The notes beneath the pieces are model-generated. The model worked only from the letters and a program-made list of their open reading frames with translations, made no database searches and was not told where the DNA came from. A program made the position numbers and the translations under genes. Positions 33,240 to 41,737 of a stretch of 64,000 nucleotides of DNA are shown here, in pieces; positions within the stretch are counted from its first letter, which is position 1; the number at the start of each line of letters is the position of its first letter. The DNA is from UBA5543 sp964464965 (GTDB lineage: Bacteria > Bacteroidota > Bacteroidia > Chitinophagales > Chitinophagaceae): contig CAYXHM010000011.1 of the NCBI GenBank assembly GCA_964464965.1, positions 1 to 64,000 on the forward strand, written 5' to 3'.

Positions 33240-33989
33240 ATGCGCAGTATTTTCATAAAAGAAATCAATTCGTTCTTCAGCTCTATAGTAGGTTACGTGG
33301 CCATACTGGTTTTCCTGGCGGCATGTGGCCTGTTTCTGTGGGTTTTTGAAGACTCCAGCATACTGGCCTATGGCTATGCCACTATGGACAGGTATTTTGA
33401 ACTGGCCCCCTGGCTGCTGGCATTACTCATTCCGGCTATTACCATGCGCTCATTTGCAGATGAGTTTAAAGGCGGAACCATAGAATGGTTATCTACCAAG
33501 CCACTTACGGACCTGGATATCATCATGGGGAAATACCTGGCCTGCCTAACGCTGGTTGCATTTGCATTGCTGCCAACACTTATATATGCATACACCATCA
33601 GCAACCTTTCCATGCTGGAAAATACGGTGGACTTTGGTGCCATTGCAGGTTCTTATTTCGGGTTATTATTTCTTGCAGCGGGTTTTACGGCAGTTGGTAT
33701 TTTCTGCTCGTCGCTTACCAACAACCAGGTAGTGGGCTTTCTTATATCGCTGTTTGCATGTTACCTGTTATACAGCGGTTTCGATTCGCTGGCAAGCCTC
33801 CCCGCATTTGCCGAGGGGGTAGATTACTACCTGTCTATGATAGGGATGGAGTTTCATTATAAGTCTATCAGCCGTGGTTTGATAGATAGCCGCGATGTTA
33901 TTTATTTTCTATCAGTCATTGCGCTCTTTATTGCATTAACACGTTTTTCGCTTAACAGCCGCACATGGGATACGGCTACACAGGATTGA
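33240..33989 (+). CDS. gldF: Gliding motility ABC transporter permease
   Basis: GldF is the membrane permease of the GldA-GldF-GldG ABC system. In Flavobacterium it is needed for gliding and supports T9SS function. The 249-residue protein has six membrane segments and the family blocks MRSFADEFKGGTIEWLSTKP and PLTDLDIIMGKY, typical of ABC-2 permeases of the GldF group. gldG follows 9 bases later, so the two form one operon. The ATPase gene gldA is not in the window. Confidence 0.93.
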   Translation: MRSIFIKEINSFFSSIVGYVAILVFLAACGLFLWVFEDSSILAYGYATMDRYFELAPWLLALLIPAITMRSFADEFKGGTIEWLSTKPLTDLDIIMGKYLACLTLVAFALLPTLIYAYTISNLSMLENTVDFGAIAGSYFGLLFLAAGFTAVGIFCSSLTNNQVVGFLISLFACYLLYSGFDSLASLPAFAEGVDYYLSMIGMEFHYKSISRGLIDSRDVIYFLSVIALFIALTRFSLNSRTWDTATQD

Positions 33990-33998
33990 TATACACGC

Positions 33999-35744
33999 AT
34001 GGCAACCAACGAATCTAAAAAGAGGAAACAACAAAGAAGACAGGCTATTATCCGCCTTGTCATACTGTCGGCCATATTGATATGTATCAATATGCTGGCA
34101 GCACGCTTTCATGCCGGGGTCGACCTTACTAAAGAAAAAAGGTTCACCCTTACAAAATCAACCAAAAATGTGCTGCGCAGCATGGATGATGTTGCCGTAG
34201 TGACAATATATCTTGAGGGTAAATTCCCTGCAGGTTTCCAGCGGTTGAAAGAAGCCACGCGCGAACAGTTACAGGCCTTCAGGGATGTTGCCGGCGGGAA
34301 TATTAAATTCCAGTACACAGACCCGTTTGCAGGTAAAGACGAGGATGAAAAGGTAAGGATATACAAGATGCTGGCCGATAAAGGCATTTTCCCCGTAAAC
34401 CTGAAAGTACAGGGCGAGGAAGAAGGCTATTCTGAGAAATTCATTTTCCCATGGGCGCTGGTACAGTACAAGGGCAAGGAAACCGCAGTACGCCTGCTGG
34501 AAAATAAACTGGGTATGGACCCCCTCAGCAACCTGAACTATTCAGAATCGCTGCTGGAATATAAGTTTGCAAGCGCTATACATAAGCTGACAAAGAATAA
34601 GAAGCCGGAAATAGCCTATATAATGGGGCATGGCGAAACATTGGGGCTAAACACTTATGATTTACTGACGTCCCTAAGCGAGCAATACAAGGTAGATACG
34701 CTGGACCTCCCCAATAGCCTGTACATACCGGCATTCTACAAAGCTATCATCATCAACAGGCCTACTATGCCCGTAGATGATAAAGATAAGTTTAAGATTG
34801 ACCAGTACATAATGAATGGCGGCCATGTACTGTGGGCTATAGACCAGGTAAACATGCCTATGGATAGCCTGGCTATTAACAGCTATGCTATAGCGCTGGA
34901 CTATGGGCTGAACCTGGATGACCAGTTGTTTAAATACGGGGCACGCATCAACAGCGACCTTATTGAAGACAAGCAATGCATGCCTATGCCGGTGATGTTT
35001 GGCCAGCCCGGCGATGCACAGCCGCAAATGGAACTGAGAAGCTGGATGTATTTCCCTGTGTTCATCCCCGAAAGCAGCCACCCTATAGTTAAAAACCTGG
35101 ATGGTGTGTTTGGTTTATACAGCAGTACTATAGATACGCTGGCAAATCCTGAAATAAAGAAGACTGTACTATTGGCATCATCAAAATACAGCAGGAGAAC
35201 CACTACCCCTGCACGTATCAGCCTCAGTATGTTGCAATATCCAATAGATGCCATGTTTAAAGACGCCAAAACACCGCAGCCCGTTGCTGTATTGTTGGAA
35301 GGAAAGTTTAAATCTGTCTTCCACAACAGGCTGCACCCGTCTTTCCTGGCTATACTCAGAGATTCAATCAAGCAGGAATTTAAATCTGCCGCTGATACCC
35401 CAACCAGCATGATAGTGATTGCCGACGGTAATATGCTGGAAAACAAATTCTCTTCAAAAACAGGCCCGGCCGAGATGGGTTTCTGGGAATATACTAATAC
35501 GCGTTTTGCCAACAAGACCTTTGTGCTGAACTGCATGGAGTACCTGACCGACAACAGTGGACTGCTGGAAGCGCGTACAAAAGATACCCGTTTGAGGCTG
35601 CTGGATGAAAACCGCATAAAGCAGGAAAAACAAAAATGGCAATTCATAAATATTGGCATACCGGTATTGCTGGTGCTGGTGTTTGCATCGGCCTATATAT
35701 TCTTCCGCAAGCGCAGGTACGAAAAGCCCGTAACGGAATTGTAA
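33999..35744 (+). CDS. gldG: Gliding motility ABC transporter auxiliary protein
   Basis: GldG is the partner of GldF. The 581-residue protein has an N-terminal membrane helix (about 16-38), a large periplasmic domain with the conserved GldG-type block FTLTKSTKNVLRSMDDVAVVTIYL, and a C-terminal helix (about 553-573) followed by a basic tail. The length is normal for the family. It begins 9 bases after gldF and is followed after 28 bases by a DUF4340 protein gene. This gldF-gldG-DUF4340 order resembles the ABC-type gliding/export loci of other phyla. Confidence 0.93.
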   Translation: MATNESKKRKQQRRQAIIRLVILSAILICINMLAARFHAGVDLTKEKRFTLTKSTKNVLRSMDDVAVVTIYLEGKFPAGFQRLKEATREQLQAFRDVAGGNIKFQYTDPFAGKDEDEKVRIYKMLADKGIFPVNLKVQGEEEGYSEKFIFPWALVQYKGKETAVRLLENKLGMDPLSNLNYSESLLEYKFASAIHKLTKNKKPEIAYIMGHGETLGLNTYDLLTSLSEQYKVDTLDLPNSLYIPAFYKAIIINRPTMPVDDKDKFKIDQYIMNGGHVLWAIDQVNMPMDSLAINSYAIALDYGLNLDDQLFKYGARINSDLIEDKQCMPMPVMFGQPGDAQPQMELRSWMYFPVFIPESSHPIVKNLDGVFGLYSSTIDTLANPEIKKTVLLASSKYSRRTTTPARISLSMLQYPIDAMFKDAKTPQPVAVLLEGKFKSVFHNRLHPSFLAILRDSIKQEFKSAADTPTSMIVIADGNMLENKFSSKTGPAEMGFWEYTNTRFANKTFVLNCMEYLTDNSGLLEARTKDTRLRLLDENRIKQEKQKWQFINIGIPVLLVLVFASAYIFFRKRRYEKPVTEL

Positions 35745-35772
35745 TTACAAAAAAAACTGAAAGAGCTGTAAG

Positions 35773-36798
35773 ATGCGTAAGACGATCGTGTATATATTGA
35801 TACTGGGGATACTTGGATTTGGTGTCTGGTTTTTTCTTTTCAAAGACAACAGTACGTTTGGCGAAGAGGAAGCAGGGTTTAAGATTACAGACACTGCAAG
35901 TATAGGCTCAATATTCCTTGCCAACCAGAAAGGTGATACTATATCATTAAAAAAGACAAACGAAGGCTGGATACTGAATAATCGCTACCCTGCAAGTGTA
36001 CGCATGACACAAACACTGCTTGAAACTTTTCAACAGCAACAGGCCGCTTACCCTGTGCCTGAAAACGCACACAACACCGTTATAAAATCGCTGGCAGGGC
36101 AGGGCATAAAGGTAGAGGTGATGGACAGGAAAGGCAAAGTGATGAAGGTGTTTTATGTGGGTGGCCAGGCAGGGGCGAAAAAAGGTACTTATATGCTGAT
36201 GGAAGGTGCACAACGTCCATACGTCATAGAGCTGCCTTCATATGAAGGGTATATCACCCCGAGGTACAGCACAGATGTAAGCGAATGGCGCAACAGGACC
36301 ATTGTTGATATTCCTGCTGCCCGGTTAGCTACCGTATCAGTACAATATGCATCTCCCGATGAATACCTGAACAGCTTTACTATGGTAAAGAAACCGGATG
36401 GTAAATTTGATGTACAGTTGCACCCTGAACTGAAAATGACAGCACCACTGAATGAGCGAAGGGTAAAAACATACGCAGGCTTTTTTCAGAAGGTGGGTTG
36501 CGAGGGTTTTCTTGAAGGCGTGACTGGACTGGACTCCATTATTGGCTCTGTCCCCAAACTTTGCGACATTAAAATACTGGACGATAAAGGTAAGGGCAAT
36601 GACATTGCTGTTTACAAAATGAGGGTGAATAAAAGGAGTAAAAACGTTACAGAAGAAGAAATTCCCGAATTTGATGCCGACCGATTGTACGGAATCATTA
36701 ATAATGGTAAAGACACGGTAATATTACAGACCAATACCTTCGATAAAATGTTTCGTAAGGGCTACGAATTTTACGAAAATGATGTAGCACAGCAATAA
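35773..36798 (+). CDS. DUF4340 family membrane-anchored protein
   Basis: A 341-residue protein with an N-terminal membrane anchor (about 4-23) and a soluble beta-rich domain that matches DUF4340 by pattern (GEEEAGFKITDTASIGSIFLANQKGDTISLKK ... GWILNN). Such proteins are often next to gldG-like ABC auxiliary genes, and the 28-base gap here supports a common transcript. It probably acts in the periplasm with the GldFG transporter. No enzymatic motif is visible. Confidence 0.82.
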   Translation: MRKTIVYILILGILGFGVWFFLFKDNSTFGEEEAGFKITDTASIGSIFLANQKGDTISLKKTNEGWILNNRYPASVRMTQTLLETFQQQQAAYPVPENAHNTVIKSLAGQGIKVEVMDRKGKVMKVFYVGGQAGAKKGTYMLMEGAQRPYVIELPSYEGYITPRYSTDVSEWRNRTIVDIPAARLATVSVQYASPDEYLNSFTMVKKPDGKFDVQLHPELKMTAPLNERRVKTYAGFFQKVGCEGFLEGVTGLDSIIGSVPKLCDIKILDDKGKGNDIAVYKMRVNKRSKNVTEEEIPEFDADRLYGIINNGKDTVILQTNTFDKMFRKGYEFYENDVAQQ

Positions 36799-36887
36799 CT
36801 GCATATACACGGGCCTGTTTTACGCATGGCATGGTGTTTTGTGTAAAATTCGTTATTTTACTGTCCCCCAATTTATACACGGGCATT

Positions 36888-39419
36888 ATGATTAAAACTG
36901 CTAAAGAAGCTGTGCAGAAGATAAGTATCGCAACCATTTTGCAATGGGTATCAGGTAGTTGGCTGCAACAGGCAGATGCCATACCCGTGGGCGAGTTGTG
37001 TATTGATAGCCGCAAAATAGCTCACCCTGAAACAGCGTTGTTCATAGCACTGAAAACCCGCCACCGCGACGGGCATAGCTTTATAGAACAGGCATACGAA
37101 AAAGGTGTACGGAATTTCCTGGTAAGTACCGCTGTGGATACTACTCCATTTCCGGGTGCTAATTTTATTAAGGTAAATGATACCCTGGCCGCATTGCAAC
37201 AAGTGGCTATAGCGGGCAGAAAGCAATATACCCTACCTGTAATAGGTGTTACAGGCAGCAACGGGAAAACCATTGTGAAAGAATGGCTGTACCAGTTGCT
37301 TGCCCCTGATTATAATACCATACGCAGCCCTAAGAGCTATAACTCGCAGATAGGTGTGCCCATGTCTGTATGGCTGCTGAACAAAAAACATACACTAGCC
37401 ATTTTTGAGGCTGGTATATCCCAGCCCGGAGAAATGGAGAAGCTGGAGCATATTATACAACCTACCATAGGTGTGTTTACCAATATAGGCGAGGCGCACA
37501 GCGAGGGTTTTCTTAATATCAGGCAGAAGATAAAGGAGAAGCTGATGCTTTTCCGCCACAGTAAGCAACTGGTGTATTGTAAAGACCACCAGGAGCTGAA
37601 CCAATGCATAGTAGAGTACGTGCGGCAGATAAAAAGCAGCCAGGAAGAAGGCCTGAAATTATTTACATGGTCGCAGAAAAAAGAGGCGGACCTGCGCGTG
37701 CGTAATATTACCAAAGAACCCGGCAAGACTGTGATAAGTGCTGAGTACCTGGAAAAGAGTATGGGAATTACCATTCCCTTTACCGACCCCGCATCAGTAG
37801 AAAATGCTATCCACTGCTGGTGTGTTATGTTGTTGCTGAACGTGCCGCAGGATGTAATAACGGAACGTATGCTGCACCTGGCCCCTGTGAAGATGAGGCT
37901 GGAACTGAGGCATGGCATCAACGATTGTACATTTATCAATGATACTTATAATTCAGACCTTACATCGCTGCTGATAGCGCTGGAATACCTGGAACAGCAG
38001 AAGCAGCACCCGCACCACACCGTGATACTGTCTGACATGTTGCAGATAGCCCGGCCCGACATGGAACTGTACGAGGAGGTGGCCGATATCATCAGTAAGA
38101 AACACATACAGCGCTTTATAGGCATAGGGCCATCATTATACAAGCATAAGTCTGTATTCAGAAAACATAAGAAAATACGCAGCATCTTCTTTAAAACAAC
38201 CGATGAGTTTTTAAAGAACTTCCACCTGCTGACGTTCAATAACGAGGCTATATTACTGAAAGGTGCGCGTGTATTTGCTTTTGAGCGTATAGGTACCCTG
38301 CTGGAACAAAAAGTACACCAGACGGTGATGTCTATCAACCTTTCTGCACTAACCCACAACCTGAATGTATTCAGGGCAAGGCTGCAGCCGGGTGTAAAAA
38401 CCATGGCGATGGTAAAGGCTTCCTCTTATGGCAGCGGTAGTTATGAAATAGCGCACAGTTTGCAATACGCCGGTGTAGATTACCTGGCAGTGGCTTATTC
38501 TGACGAGGGCATTGCCCTGCGTAAGGGTGGTATCACTGCACCTATTATGGTGATGAGCCCGGACACGGAATCTTTTGACAGGATGATAGCCTGGAAGTTG
38601 GAGCCTGAGATATTCAACTTCCGCTCTTTACATGCCTTTATGCAGATTGCACAAACGCTGCAGATAGAAAATTATCCCGTACATATAAAGCTGGATACAG
38701 GCATGCACAGGCTTGGCTTTGTGCAGGACGATGCAGACGAACTTGCCGCTATGCTGAAGGGTAATACTACTATGCAGGTAGTGAGCATATTCAGCCATCT
38801 TGCCGCCAGTGACGACCCGAAGGAAGATGAGTTTACTTATCACCAGGCGCAGTTGTTCAATACAATCTGCGATAAGATAATGGAGGTACTGCCCAACAAG
38901 CCACTCAGGCATTTGTGCAACTCATCGGCCATAGCGCGCCACCCCAAACTGCACTATGATATGGTAAGGCTGGGCATAGGCCTGTATGGTATAGATGGCA
39001 GTGGTATGCTACAGAAAGAGCTGAAACAACTGACCACACTAAAAACGGTTATTGCCCAGGTGAAAACAGTGCCCGCCAACGAGACTATAGGCTACGGCCG
39101 CACCGCAGTCGCATCGTGGGAGAGAACGATTGCCACCATCAGCATAGGGTATGCAGACGGGTACCCGCGCTCACTGAGCAATGGTGAGAGCTATGTACTG
39201 ATACATGGCAAGAAGGCAAAGATAACCGGCAGGATATGCATGGATATGTGTATGGTGGATGTAACCAGCATACCCGAGGCTAAAGAAGGCGATGAGGTAA
39301 TTGTCTTTGGTGAGGGGCTGCCCATTACGCAACTGGCTGCGTGGGCAAATACCATTCCCTACGAGCTGATGACAGGCATATCCCAACGTGTAAAGCGTGT
39401 GTACGAGAACGAGGCGTAG
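36888..39419 (+). CDS. murF-alr: Bifunctional MurF-like ligase / alanine racemase
   Basis: An 843-residue fusion begun at the ATG at 36888 (MIKTAKEAV); an upstream in-frame ATG at 36831 is less likely. Residues about 1-460 are a MurF-type ligase with ATP motif GSNGKT (123-128). Residues about 480-843 are a PLP-dependent alanine racemase with lysine K510 (AMVKASSYGSG) and catalytic Y736 (IGYGRT). The racemase makes D-alanine for D-Ala-D-Ala, which MurF adds to the muramoyl tripeptide. The fusion is known in Bacteroidota. A separate complete murF is present at 52365, so the ligase half may be specialised or structural. Confidence 0.93.
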   Translation: MIKTAKEAVQKISIATILQWVSGSWLQQADAIPVGELCIDSRKIAHPETALFIALKTRHRDGHSFIEQAYEKGVRNFLVSTAVDTTPFPGANFIKVNDTLAALQQVAIAGRKQYTLPVIGVTGSNGKTIVKEWLYQLLAPDYNTIRSPKSYNSQIGVPMSVWLLNKKHTLAIFEAGISQPGEMEKLEHIIQPTIGVFTNIGEAHSEGFLNIRQKIKEKLMLFRHSKQLVYCKDHQELNQCIVEYVRQIKSSQEEGLKLFTWSQKKEADLRVRNITKEPGKTVISAEYLEKSMGITIPFTDPASVENAIHCWCVMLLLNVPQDVITERMLHLAPVKMRLELRHGINDCTFINDTYNSDLTSLLIALEYLEQQKQHPHHTVILSDMLQIARPDMELYEEVADIISKKHIQRFIGIGPSLYKHKSVFRKHKKIRSIFFKTTDEFLKNFHLLTFNNEAILLKGARVFAFERIGTLLEQKVHQTVMSINLSALTHNLNVFRARLQPGVKTMAMVKASSYGSGSYEIAHSLQYAGVDYLAVAYSDEGIALRKGGITAPIMVMSPDTESFDRMIAWKLEPEIFNFRSLHAFMQIAQTLQIENYPVHIKLDTGMHRLGFVQDDADELAAMLKGNTTMQVVSIFSHLAASDDPKEDEFTYHQAQLFNTICDKIMEVLPNKPLRHLCNSSAIARHPKLHYDMVRLGIGLYGIDGSGMLQKELKQLTTLKTVIAQVKTVPANETIGYGRTAVASWERTIATISIGYADGYPRSLSNGESYVLIHGKKAKITGRICMDMCMVDVTSIPEAKEGDEVIVFGEGLPITQLAAWANTIPYELMTGISQRVKRVYENEA

Positions 39420-39705
39420 AGTATAGTTCTGCCTCATTTTAACATTTTGATGAAGATATTATCTTTACTTTTACACTAAGTGAAAAGGCAAGCAGCACAT
39501 ATCATTCAAAGTACTAACCGTTTTTCCTTAACAGAAACGGGTACTGCATTACATGTGCCTACACCGGCGCATTTCGTCTGCTTTTGCTATAAAGTCTATT
39601 TTATTTCCAATTTCAAAGACTTCAATACTGCCACCCCGGCCTGCTAAAATATTTGGTCCGGGGGTTGTTTAAGGCATCTCTTTTCTTCACTTAATTTTTA
39701 CAACT

Positions 39706-41277
39706 ATGTTACGGAATCTCAAAAAGATTTCGGCAAGGGGTATAATACTTTCAGCATTGTTTGGTCTGAACGTGACTATACTACTTGCAGCAATTTTTAT
39801 AGATCATATCTGGTTCTGGATACTGTCCATTACCCTTTCGCTGGCTGTTATTGCTCTTCACAACAGCAGGCAACAGAAGCATACTATTTTAAGAAACTTC
39901 CCTTTGCTGGGGTATTTCAGGTTTGTATTCGAAGCCATCCGGCCGGAGCTAAGACAATACTTTGGTGAGTCTGATACAGATGGGCGGCCATTCAACCGCA
40001 GGCAGCGGTCTATCGTGTACCAAAGGGCAAAGAACGTAAGGCAGACTGTTGCGTTTGGTATGCAGGAAGACCCCTCAAAGCCGGGGCATGAATGGGTAGC
40101 ACACACAGTATTTCCGGTACATGTAGAAAATACAGACCTGAGGGTACTGATGGGCAACTACCAGTGTACACAACCCTATAGCGCCAGCATACTTAACATT
40201 GGCGCTATGAGTTACGGTGCACTCAGCAAAACAGCTATCAGTGCGCTGAACCTGGGGGCGGCATTAGGTGGGTTTGCCCACAACACCGGCGAGGGTGGTA
40301 TCAGTGAACACCATCTTAAAGGTGGCGACCTTATCTGGCAGATAGGTACGGGCTATTTTGGCTGCAGGGATACCGGTGGCAACTTCTCGCCCCAACTATT
40401 CAAAGAAAACTCTGCCTGCAGTGCTGTGAAGATGATAGAACTGAAGCTTTCGCAAGGGGCTAAACCTGGTCATGGCGGTATTTTGCCTGCAGAAAAAAAT
40501 ACGCCTGAAATAGCTGCAATACGTAACGTTGTGCAAGGCACCACTGTTTATTCACCGCCGGGCCATTCAGCTTTTTCAAATCCTGTTGAACTGATGCAGT
40601 TCATAGGTTTCCTGCGCACCTTGTCTGGTGGAAAGCCCGTGGGATTTAAAATGTGCATCGGCGATAAACAGGAGTTTATAGATATCTGCAATGCCATAAG
40701 TGTTACCCGCATATTGCCGGATTTTATAACGATAGACGGATCTGAAGGGGGTACAGGTGCTGCACCGCTTGAGTTTACAGATAATATAGGCATGCCGCTA
40801 TATGAGGCATTGTCTTTTGCAACGCAGACACTGGTGCTGTTTGGATTTAAAAAACATATTAAGCTTATAGCCGCAGGCAGAATCATCACCGCCTTCGATC
40901 TGCTGAAGGCGCTGGCCCTGGGGGCAGACAGTTGTTACAGTGCAAGGGGGATGATGTTTTCCCTTGGCTGCATACAGGCTTTAAAATGCGATAGTGGCCA
41001 TTGCCCTGTAGGTGTTGCTACGCAGACACCATCACTGTATAACGGGTTGAATGTTGCTGATAAACGTGTGCGGGTGGCCAGCTTTCATAACAATACTATA
41101 AAGGCTACGGTGGAAATGATGGAAGCATGTGGGTTCAGGCATACAGGTGATATCAACCCATCAAAGTTTTTCAGGAAGATAGACCCGCTGATAACTAAGA
41201 GTTTTCACGATATATATTTTAACCAAGTAGATGAGGGGCCCAGGGATAGCTGGCTAAAAGCCGCCGCATTGAACTAA
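39706..41277 (+). CDS. FMN-binding glutamate synthase-like protein
   Basis: A 523-residue protein resembling the central FMN-binding domain of glutamate synthase (GltB), without the glutaminase domain. Two membrane segments (about 10-50) precede the barrel. Blocks include NTGEGGISEHH, KPGHGGILPAEK and DGSEGGTGAAP. A cysteine cluster CIQALKCDSGHC (C-x5-C-x4-C) matches the [3Fe-4S] ligands of glutamate synthases. The membrane anchor and lack of the amidotransferase half argue against normal GOGAT activity; the substrate is unknown. It is followed after 12 bases by an Rnk-like gene. Confidence 0.87.
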   Translation: MLRNLKKISARGIILSALFGLNVTILLAAIFIDHIWFWILSITLSLAVIALHNSRQQKHTILRNFPLLGYFRFVFEAIRPELRQYFGESDTDGRPFNRRQRSIVYQRAKNVRQTVAFGMQEDPSKPGHEWVAHTVFPVHVENTDLRVLMGNYQCTQPYSASILNIGAMSYGALSKTAISALNLGAALGGFAHNTGEGGISEHHLKGGDLIWQIGTGYFGCRDTGGNFSPQLFKENSACSAVKMIELKLSQGAKPGHGGILPAEKNTPEIAAIRNVVQGTTVYSPPGHSAFSNPVELMQFIGFLRTLSGGKPVGFKMCIGDKQEFIDICNAISVTRILPDFITIDGSEGGTGAAPLEFTDNIGMPLYEALSFATQTLVLFGFKKHIKLIAAGRIITAFDLLKALALGADSCYSARGMMFSLGCIQALKCDSGHCPVGVATQTPSLYNGLNVADKRVRVASFHNNTIKATVEMMEACGFRHTGDINPSKFFRKIDPLITKSFHDIYFNQVDEGPRDSWLKAAALN

Positions 41278-41289
41278 AATTGTTTTATT

Positions 41290-41676
41290 ATGAATTATGA
41301 CCAACAGAATGCTGTAGTGATTACAGAAGATGATTACAATGTACTGAGAGCTTATGTGAACAGTACCCCTGCTGCCGAGGGGGAGATGTCCCTGGCGGCG
41401 GAACTGAAGAGGGCTGTGGTGGTGAAAAACGATGCTTTGCCACCGTATACCATCAGGCTGAACTCAAAGGTGTCCGTACTGGACCTGCAAACGCAGAAGG
41501 TATTGGAGTTTACACTTGTGATGCCCGATAAGGCCGATATCACGCAGGGTAGGGTATCTATCCTTACACCTATGGGCGCCGCGCTCATAGGTTTCCGAAA
41601 AGCCGAAGAGGTAATGTGGAAAGTCCCCGCAGGTTTGAAACGTTTCAGGATACTGGATGTATATAATAAGCCTTAA
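41290..41676 (+). CDS. GreA/GreB C-terminal domain (Rnk-like) protein
   Basis: A 128-residue protein. Its C-terminal half (about 55-120, KVSVLDLQTQKVLEFTLVMPDKAD ... SILTPMGAALIGFRKAE) is the FKBP-like domain shared by GreA/GreB and Rnk. The N-terminus is short and lacks the long acidic coiled coil of Gre factors, so transcript cleavage is unlikely and an RNA-polymerase-binding Rnk-type role fits better. It is probably co-transcribed with the gene upstream. Confidence 0.8.
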   Translation: MNYDQQNAVVITEDDYNVLRAYVNSTPAAEGEMSLAAELKRAVVVKNDALPPYTIRLNSKVSVLDLQTQKVLEFTLVMPDKADITQGRVSILTPMGAALIGFRKAEEVMWKVPAGLKRFRILDVYNKP

Positions 41677-41677
41677 A

Positions 41678-41713
41678 CAAAAGACCCTTCACGCGTTGCG
41701 GAAGGGTCTTTTG
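41678..41713. terminator. Bidirectional terminator between convergent genes
   Basis: CAAAAGACCCTTC (41678-41690) / GAAGGGTCTTTTG (41701-41713), 13-bp perfect arms. It serves both the Rnk-like gene and htpG. Confidence 0.88.
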
Positions 41714-41737
41714 TTTGGCTATAACAGTATTCATTTA

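Noticed and set aside
39420..39705. Possible regulatory RNA before the glutamate-synthase-like gene
   Set aside because: Only a weak CCGTTT/AAACGG hairpin is visible (39519-39541) with no promoter or terminator to frame it.
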